From Hyphomonadaceae bacterium (GTDB lineage Bacteria; Pseudomonadota; Alphaproteobacteria; Caulobacterales; Hyphomonadaceae): DNA of 35,268 bases. The notes under the pieces were generated by a model that was not told the origin of the DNA, did no database searches, and was given only the letters and a program-made list of their open reading frames with translations. Shown here one piece after another: positions 31,519 through 35,268 of this stretch. Positions within the stretch are counted from its first letter, which is position 1. Each line of letters starts with the position of its first letter. Made by a program: the position numbers and the translations under genes. Where the stretch lies: positions 1 to 35,268 of the forward strand of contig JAUYPV010000088.1 of assembly GCA_030697555.1 (NCBI GenBank), read 5' to 3'.

Positions 31519-31694
31519 GTATTTGCCTCTTGTTGGGCTTGAGGAGGATGTCGTCGCGCGGCGTTCATCTCTTATTCCGCCGCACCCGTGGATTAGAGGG
31601 CAGAACGCAGCGGATCGGATGCGCCCGCACTTGACAGCCGGGACCAAAAACATGACCGCAGGTTGCATGATCGTCGCGAAGCACGGGAACGGCG

Positions 31695-32720
31695 ATGGCT
31701 GAGTTGACGGTTGGGGCAGGGCTTGCGCGCGGGCTGGTGAAGCTGGCGGTGTCGACAGGCGCGGACGAGGCCGCCTTAGCGGAGCGGTCCGGAATCAATC
31801 TCGAAGACCTGCAGGACCAGGATAACCGCGTGCCGATGGCGAAGTACATCGCGCTGATGCGGGCGGCGAAGGAGCTGACGGGCGATCCGGCGCTGGCGCT
31901 GCACTGGGGCGAGGCGGTGGACCTGTCGGAGGTCTCGATCGTCGGCCTGATCATGAACGCCGCCGAGACTATGGGCGAGGCGTTCGTGCAGATGAACCGG
32001 TTCGGCAAGCTGGCGATCGACTTCGAGGTGGAGGGCGCAGGCCCGGGAGACCGCTTCCGGATGAGGATGGAAAAGGGCGGCGTCTGGTTGGAGGATGCGC
32101 GCGCCAATCCCAACGAGTTTCCCGAACTCACCGAGGTCGGCTTTGCGCGCATGACCTGCCAGCCGCGCCGTTTCCTGCCCAAGCAGCATGTGCTGGAAGT
32201 GCATGTCACGCATCCGGCGCCGGCGTATCGCGCGGAGTATGACCGCGTCTTCCAGTGTCCGGTAGTGTTCGACAGCCACTGGAACGCTTTGCGGGTCGAC
32301 CCGGCGGCGGGGAGCCACAGGGTGGCGCTGCAGCCTCGCTATGTGTTCGGCGTGCTGAGCGAGCGGGCGCAGGAGCTGCTCAACAGCCTCGAGACTTCCA
32401 AGTCCGCTCGCGGCAAGGTCGAGAGCCTGCTGATGCCGATCTTGCACACGGGCGATGTCGGGATCGACGTGATCGCCAAGAAGGTGGGGCAGAGCCGCCA
32501 GACCTTGTTCCGCAGGCTGAAGGCCGAGGGCGTGACGTTCGAGCAGGTGCTGGACGAGCTGCGGCAACGGCTTGCCATGCACTATCTCGGCAACAAGAAG
32601 GTGTCGGTGAACGAGACGGCTTATCTTGTCGGCTTCTCGGACCCGACTGCGTTCTCGCGGGCGTTCAAGCGGTGGACGGGGAAGAGCCCGCGCGAAGTTC
32701 GGGCTTCGAAGCCGGACTAG
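31695..32720 (+). CDS. AraC-family regulator with N-terminal AraC-binding-like domain, 341 aa
   Basis: The C-terminal helix-turn-helix domain (about residues 240-337) has IDVIAKKVGQSRQTLFRRLK, then AYLVGFSDPTAFSRAFKRWT and GKSPREVRASK. The N-terminal part (LARGLVKLAVSTGADEAALA, PMAKYIALMRAAKELTGDPA) matches the Arabinose_bd-type domain of the OruR/ArgR-like AraC branch, which senses amino acids or other small molecules. It is divergent from paralogue 1 and is a candidate regulator of it or of the next genes. No partner enzyme is close enough to suggest the effector. Confidence 0.9.
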   Translation: MAELTVGAGLARGLVKLAVSTGADEAALAERSGINLEDLQDQDNRVPMAKYIALMRAAKELTGDPALALHWGEAVDLSEVSIVGLIMNAAETMGEAFVQMNRFGKLAIDFEVEGAGPGDRFRMRMEKGGVWLEDARANPNEFPELTEVGFARMTCQPRRFLPKQHVLEVHVTHPAPAYRAEYDRVFQCPVVFDSHWNALRVDPAAGSHRVALQPRYVFGVLSERAQELLNSLETSKSARGKVESLLMPILHTGDVGIDVIAKKVGQSRQTLFRRLKAEGVTFEQVLDELRQRLAMHYLGNKKVSVNETAYLVGFSDPTAFSRAFKRWTGKSPREVRASKPD

Positions 32721-32747
32721 GCGCGGAATCACCCGGATGAAGGCAGC

Positions 32748-33423
32748 TCATTCGCCCAGCAGTCCTGGTCCCTGGTTGCGGACGTTGCCGACGGCGGGGT
32801 TGGCGGGCCAGGCGCGGAGGGCGTCGGAGGGGCAGGGTTTCAGCAGCGCCATGGGATCGCGGGCTTCGAGATCGAGCCAGCGCAGGTAATTGGATGGGTC
32901 GAGGATGACGGGCATCGACTCCGCGAGGCCGGCGACGGCGAGGTTGGCCTCGGTGGTGATGGTCGCGAAGGTGTCGAACTCGGAGCCGTCGATCATGGCG
33001 CGGCTCCACAGGCCGGCGAAGCAGAACCATGGCTGGTCCTTCAGAGCGAAGGCGAAGGGCGTGCCGTCGGACCAGACGTAGAATCCTGAGGCGGGCACGA
33101 GGCAGCGGTTCTGGCGGAAGGCGCCGGAGAAGGTGGCGCTGTCGGCGATGTGTTCGGCGCGGGCGTTGAAGGTGGAGAATTTCTTTTCCGACAGCGGCTT
33201 CTTCCACCACACCGGCACCAGGCCCCAGAAGGCGGGGGCGATCTGGATCGAATGCCGCGGCGCATACTCTCCCTCCGGCGCGCGGCGGAGGGATGGGACA
33301 GGGCTGGCTCGGCGCGATGTTGTATTCCGCTTCCGGCGCATGGATGCCGGGCGGGGGTACTAGATCGAGCACGGCGCGGTAGTCGTTCCACGAGATGTCG
33401 CGTCGGAAGAATCGGGCGGTCAT
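32748..33423 (-). pseudogene. SRAP (YedK/HMCES) family gene with frameshift and lost catalytic residues
   Basis: SRAP proteins shield abasic sites in single-stranded DNA with Cys2. The two halves are in different frames: MTARFFRRDISWNDYRAVLD...EAEYNIAPSQ starts at 33423, and the rest (APAFWGLVPVWWKKPL, FNARAEHIADSATFSGAF, NRCLVPASGFYVWSDG) continues in another frame to 32748. One base too many at the GGG run 33290-33292 would explain the break. Cys2 is Thr (MTARF instead of MCxRF). The usual HDRMPVIL is AESMPVIL, so the catalytic-position His is Ala, while Glu in FNARAE is kept. It could be a decayed gene or a non-catalytic subfamily with an assembly error in addition. Confidence 0.75.
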
Positions 33424-33454
33424 GCGTGGAAGCTAGCGGACGCGGTCGCGTTGG

Positions 33455-34510
33455 CTACTGCTTCGGTTTTTCCGTGGCTGCTGTCTTCACGAGTTTCAGA
33501 GCAGCCCTTTCTTCCTGCACGCGGGCGCCGCGGAGGACGTTGTGCATGGCGTAGTTGCCCTCGTGGCAGGCGTGCTCGAAGAAGTGCTTGTCGGTCTTGT
33601 AGACGGAGAATTCGGCGGTCCAGGGAGCGGTGTAGACTTTCGGATCGACGATGGTGAACTGGTAGAGCAGTTCCTTGTCGGATAGCCGCGTGTAGCGCTC
33701 GGTGACCGTGGCTTCGTGGCTGACGATGAAGCTAGGGAAGAGGCGCACGCGATCCGTCTCGGGCAGGCCGATGGTTTCGATGACCAGCGTGTCGCCTTCC
33801 CATTTCGCGATGGAATCGCCGAGCAGCGACCAGAACATCTTCGGCTTATGTTTGTCGGTGAAGGGAATGATGCGCGCCTCGCCGCCGTATTCGGTGTGGA
33901 CGATGACGCTCTTGGGCGTCTGGATGAATTGGCGCGGATTGGCCTCGCCGATCGGGAAGACCGGCGGCTGTCCCGAGCTGCGGATGCAGCGCTCCCAGTT
34001 GGGGCGATCTTCGGGATTGTCGAAGCCGCCCATGCCCTGGCCGCGCATCGCTTCCTTCCGCGCTTCGGGCGTGTAGGGGATCTTGCCGTCAGCAGGCACG
34101 ACGACCGCGCGCGTGCGGCGCTCGCCGCGCACGACGGCGAGACCTTCGATGTTGCGCATGAGTTCCGGCACTTCGGGATCGAGCTGGCGGTCGAGCGCAT
34201 CGCCGACGCCTTTTGCAAAGGCGGCCGCCATCTGCTTCGCGGCGGGCTCGGGCAGGGTGAGCACCGGCACTCGGTCCGAGGCTTCCAGCGGCAGGACGAA
34301 GTTGGAGATCCACACGCCCTCGAAGCTTGGATGACCGAAGGAGGTGCGCGGGGCGGCGTAGCCGGGCTCGGGCGCGGTGGGCGCGCGCGGCGCGGCGGCG
34401 GGCGTGTTCGGCCCAGGCGCCGGTGGAGGCGTCTGCGCAAGCGCGACGGATGAAAGTAGCGATGTGGCGAAGGCGGCCGCAGCGAAGCGGCTGATGTTTT
34501 TGCCGGGCAT
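33455..34510 (-). CDS. Secreted protein of unknown function, 351 aa (paralogue 2)
   Basis: Same architecture and same length as paralogue 1: a signal peptide (FAAAAFATSLLSSVALA, then QTP), a Pro/Ala linker, GERRTR, ERCIRSSGQPP, VHTEYGGEARIIPF, LLGDSIAKWEGDTLVIETI, KELLYQFTIVDPKVYTAPW and ACHEGNYAMHNVLRGAR. The paired histidine and cysteine of CHExNY are conserved in both, as is the GDTLVIET core, so the C-terminal domain is probably a functional unit. Start ATG at 34510 is clean. Upstream is a perfect palindrome (34550-34566), which paralogue 1 lacks. The function is unknown. Confidence 0.8.
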   Translation of the reverse strand: MPGKNISRFAAAAFATSLLSSVALAQTPPPAPGPNTPAAAPRAPTAPEPGYAAPRTSFGHPSFEGVWISNFVLPLEASDRVPVLTLPEPAAKQMAAAFAKGVGDALDRQLDPEVPELMRNIEGLAVVRGERRTRAVVVPADGKIPYTPEARKEAMRGQGMGGFDNPEDRPNWERCIRSSGQPPVFPIGEANPRQFIQTPKSVIVHTEYGGEARIIPFTDKHKPKMFWSLLGDSIAKWEGDTLVIETIGLPETDRVRLFPSFIVSHEATVTERYTRLSDKELLYQFTIVDPKVYTAPWTAEFSVYKTDKHFFEHACHEGNYAMHNVLRGARVQEERAALKLVKTAATEKPKQ

Positions 34511-34530
34511 GGGGAGAGCCTACCCTTATG

Positions 34531-34566
34531 ATTATCTATGCCACAAGCGTTATCGATATTCGATAA
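34531..34566 (-). promoter_or_regulatory. Operator-like palindrome and -10 upstream of paralogue 2
   Basis: TTATCGA (34550-34556) and TCGATAA (34560-34566) are a perfect inverted repeat with TAT in the centre. On the minus strand, TAGATAAT provides a -10 box (GATAAT, 34536-34531). The palindrome is centred about 25 nt upstream of that box, so it covers the -35 region. A good -35 is not seen in register, which suits control by an activator. Confidence 0.5.
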
Positions 34567-34615
34567 GAAGTCAAGCCCGCCTGGCGATGCTCGCGCCTCC
34601 CGCACGGACGCTGCG

Positions 34616-34936
34616 TCACTCGGACGAAGCGCGACGCGCGGCTTCTTCCGCTTCCCTGTCTTCCTTCTCATACTGCTCGACCAGCTCGTCGAGCCGTTCC
34701 CAGATATGCCGGCGAGGCGGGGTCTGCGCCTGTTGCACGCGGGTCTTTGCAGCTTCGAGTTCGATGTCGTGGACCCTGGCGGCGGTCACGAACCGAGTGT
34801 GGGTTTCGCCGTGGGCGATCATGCGGTCGGCATGCTTCAGCCATCGGTCGGCAGCGACGACATCGCCGCGGCGGCGAGCCTTGCGGGCGAGATCGAGAGC
34901 GCGGTCGTATCTGTCTCTGCGTAGAAATTTGGTCAT
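34616..34936 (-). CDS. Small charged hypothetical protein, 106 aa
   Basis: The sequence is Arg/Glu-rich and helical (KFLRRDRYDRALDLARKARR, ADRWLKHADRMIAHG, ERLDELVEQYEKEDREAEEA), with a likely C-terminal coiled coil. I do not recognise the family. ATG at 34936 has AGGAG 8 nt upstream; the frame is open another 117 nt upstream but without support. It lies downstream of a strongly folded leader region (34968-35038). Its position next to the 351-residue paralogue suggests no role. Confidence 0.72.
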   Translation of the reverse strand: MTKFLRRDRYDRALDLARKARRRGDVVAADRWLKHADRMIAHGETHTRFVTAARVHDIELEAAKTRVQQAQTPPRRHIWERLDELVEQYEKEDREAEEAARRASSE

Positions 34937-34967
34937 GTGAGACTCCTGAAAAAGGTTGGTGGAAGAC

Positions 34968-35038
34968 GCAGCTTCGCATTCGGACCGGCTGCGCCGTCCG
35001 GGATGCATTCTCCCTGCGCCCTTTCGGGCTTCGGGAGA
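34968..35038 (-). other. Structured leader with alternative stems upstream of the small charged protein gene
   Basis: TCTCCC (35009-35014) pairs with GGGAGA (35033-35038) and inside it GCCC-tttc-GGGC (35018-35029) gives a GAAA-capped hairpin on the minus strand. Next, two mutually exclusive stems are possible: CGCAGC (34968-34973) with GCTGCG (34988-34993), or CGGAC (34981-34985) with GTCCG (34996-35000). They lie 32 to 102 nt before the start codon, as in an mRNA leader. No known riboswitch class is recognised. Confidence 0.4.
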
Positions 35039-35064
35039 CAGGGCGCCATCCAAGATGGAGGGCT

Positions 35065-35153
35065 GGGGACGCGGGATCGCCCGCGTGGTTTGGCTTCGCT
35101 GCGGTTAGGCAGCGCTACCGGTAGTCGAAGAGAAACGCGGATCCCGCGTCCCC
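35065..35153. other. Nested inverted-repeat element, 89 bp
   Basis: The outer stem is GGGGACGCGGGATC (35065-35078) with GATCCCGCGTCCCC (35140-35153), 14 bp perfect. Inside follow CGCGT/ACGCG, CTTCG (35094-35098)/CGAAG (35126-35130), CTGC/GCAG around a 6-nt loop, and a 10-bp palindrome CTACCGGTAG (35115-35124). It fills most of the gene-less end of the window (34937-35268). A further 7-bp stem CTGCGGG/CCCGCAG is at 35231-35252. It might be a structured RNA or a dispersed repeat; nothing in it codes convincingly for protein. Confidence 0.55.
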
Positions 35154-35268
35154 GTGTTCGTCTGACCAGCGGCCTCGGACAAGGCGGTCGTTTCACGCCT
35201 CTGCCGTGGGTAGCGCCGCCGGCGTGCAGGCTGCGGGCGTTCAGCCCCGCAGTCCCTGGAAATCCCTC

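Noticed and set aside
31631-31636. Exact TTGACA before the AraC gene
   Set aside because: No acceptable -10 box lies 15 to 19 nt downstream, so I do not call a promoter.
35104-35110. GTTAGGC resembling an integron attC core site (GTTRRRY)
   Set aside because: Only one core copy exists, it lies in a loop of the nested repeat, and no integrase or partner core is present.
35241-35268. Possible C-terminal end of a minus-strand gene (RDFQGLRG then stop)
   Set aside because: Only eight codons are visible; this cannot be distinguished from chance.
1-35268. CRISPR arrays, tRNA genes, rRNA genes, IS elements or phage genes
   Set aside because: No regularly spaced repeats, no tRNA-like cloverleaf with a T-loop, no rRNA stretches and no transposase or integrase motifs were seen on reading both strands.

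Overview
The window is a GC-rich chromosomal stretch with dense, tightly coupled genes and no tRNA, rRNA, CRISPR array or intact mobile element that I can see. Gene content points to an alphaproteobacterium, probably of the Caulobacterales/Hyphomonadaceae kind. The pointers are the cobA-DUF2849-cysI-DUF934-cysH sulfite-reduction operon, a GcvA-type LysR regulator, short CTCGGG-N5-CCCGAG palindromic repeats, and 350-residue secreted proteins of the GERRxR/CHExNY type. This placement is inference from gene content, not a phylogeny.

Layout: (1) 1-3160, minus strand: a MacA/MacB efflux pair, with macB cut by the window edge, and an alginate-export-type outer-membrane porin. (2) 3361-7763, plus: an Rrf2 regulator with four clustered cysteines, then the sulfate ABC importer sbp-cysT-cysW-cysA. 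(3) 7777-10296: a VOC protein, an MFS importer and a VTT membrane protein. (4) 10313-16043: three exported hydrolases (penicillin-acylase lipoprotein, Tat-exported dienelactone hydrolase, PhoPQ-related protein), a DUF1801 protein and a PaaI-type thioesterase. (5) 16163-19045, minus: a large TIR-transmembrane-WD40 protein, the best candidate here for an undescribed signalling or defence function. (6) 19133-24953: a LysR regulator, then the overlapping operon cobA-DUF2849-GST-cysI-DUF934-cysH. (7) 25108-28345: a two-TM hypothetical protein, a GmhB-like phosphatase, a tiny glycine-rich membrane protein and a TetA-type MFS exporter. (8) 28424-30070, minus: an ATGA-coupled operon VOC-YjbR-ArsR-SRPBCC behind an AT-rich promoter. 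(9) 30253-30440: three palindromic repeats. (10) 30463-34510: two paralogous 351-residue secreted proteins flanking an AraC regulator and a damaged SRAP gene. (11) 34616-35268: a small charged protein with an elaborately folded upstream region.

How the genes work together: regions 2 and 6 are two halves of assimilatory sulfate reduction. The ABC importer brings in sulfate, CysH reduces APS to sulfite, CysI reduces sulfite to sulfide, and CobA makes the precorrin-2 precursor of CysI's siroheme. Sulfate activation (ATP sulfurylase), a CysJ-type flavoprotein and the siroheme dehydrogenase/ferrochelatase are not in the window. The Rrf2 protein next to the importer is the obvious candidate regulator.

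Most worth a second look: the TIR-TM-WD40 protein with its putative catalytic glutamate intact; the SRAP gene that has lost Cys2 and the catalytic-position His and carries a frameshift; the four-cysteine Rrf2 regulator; the GST inside the sulfite-reductase operon; the paralogous 351-residue pair with a perfect TTATCGA palindrome upstream of one; and the nested inverted repeat at 35065-35153, which could be a structured RNA or a dispersed element.
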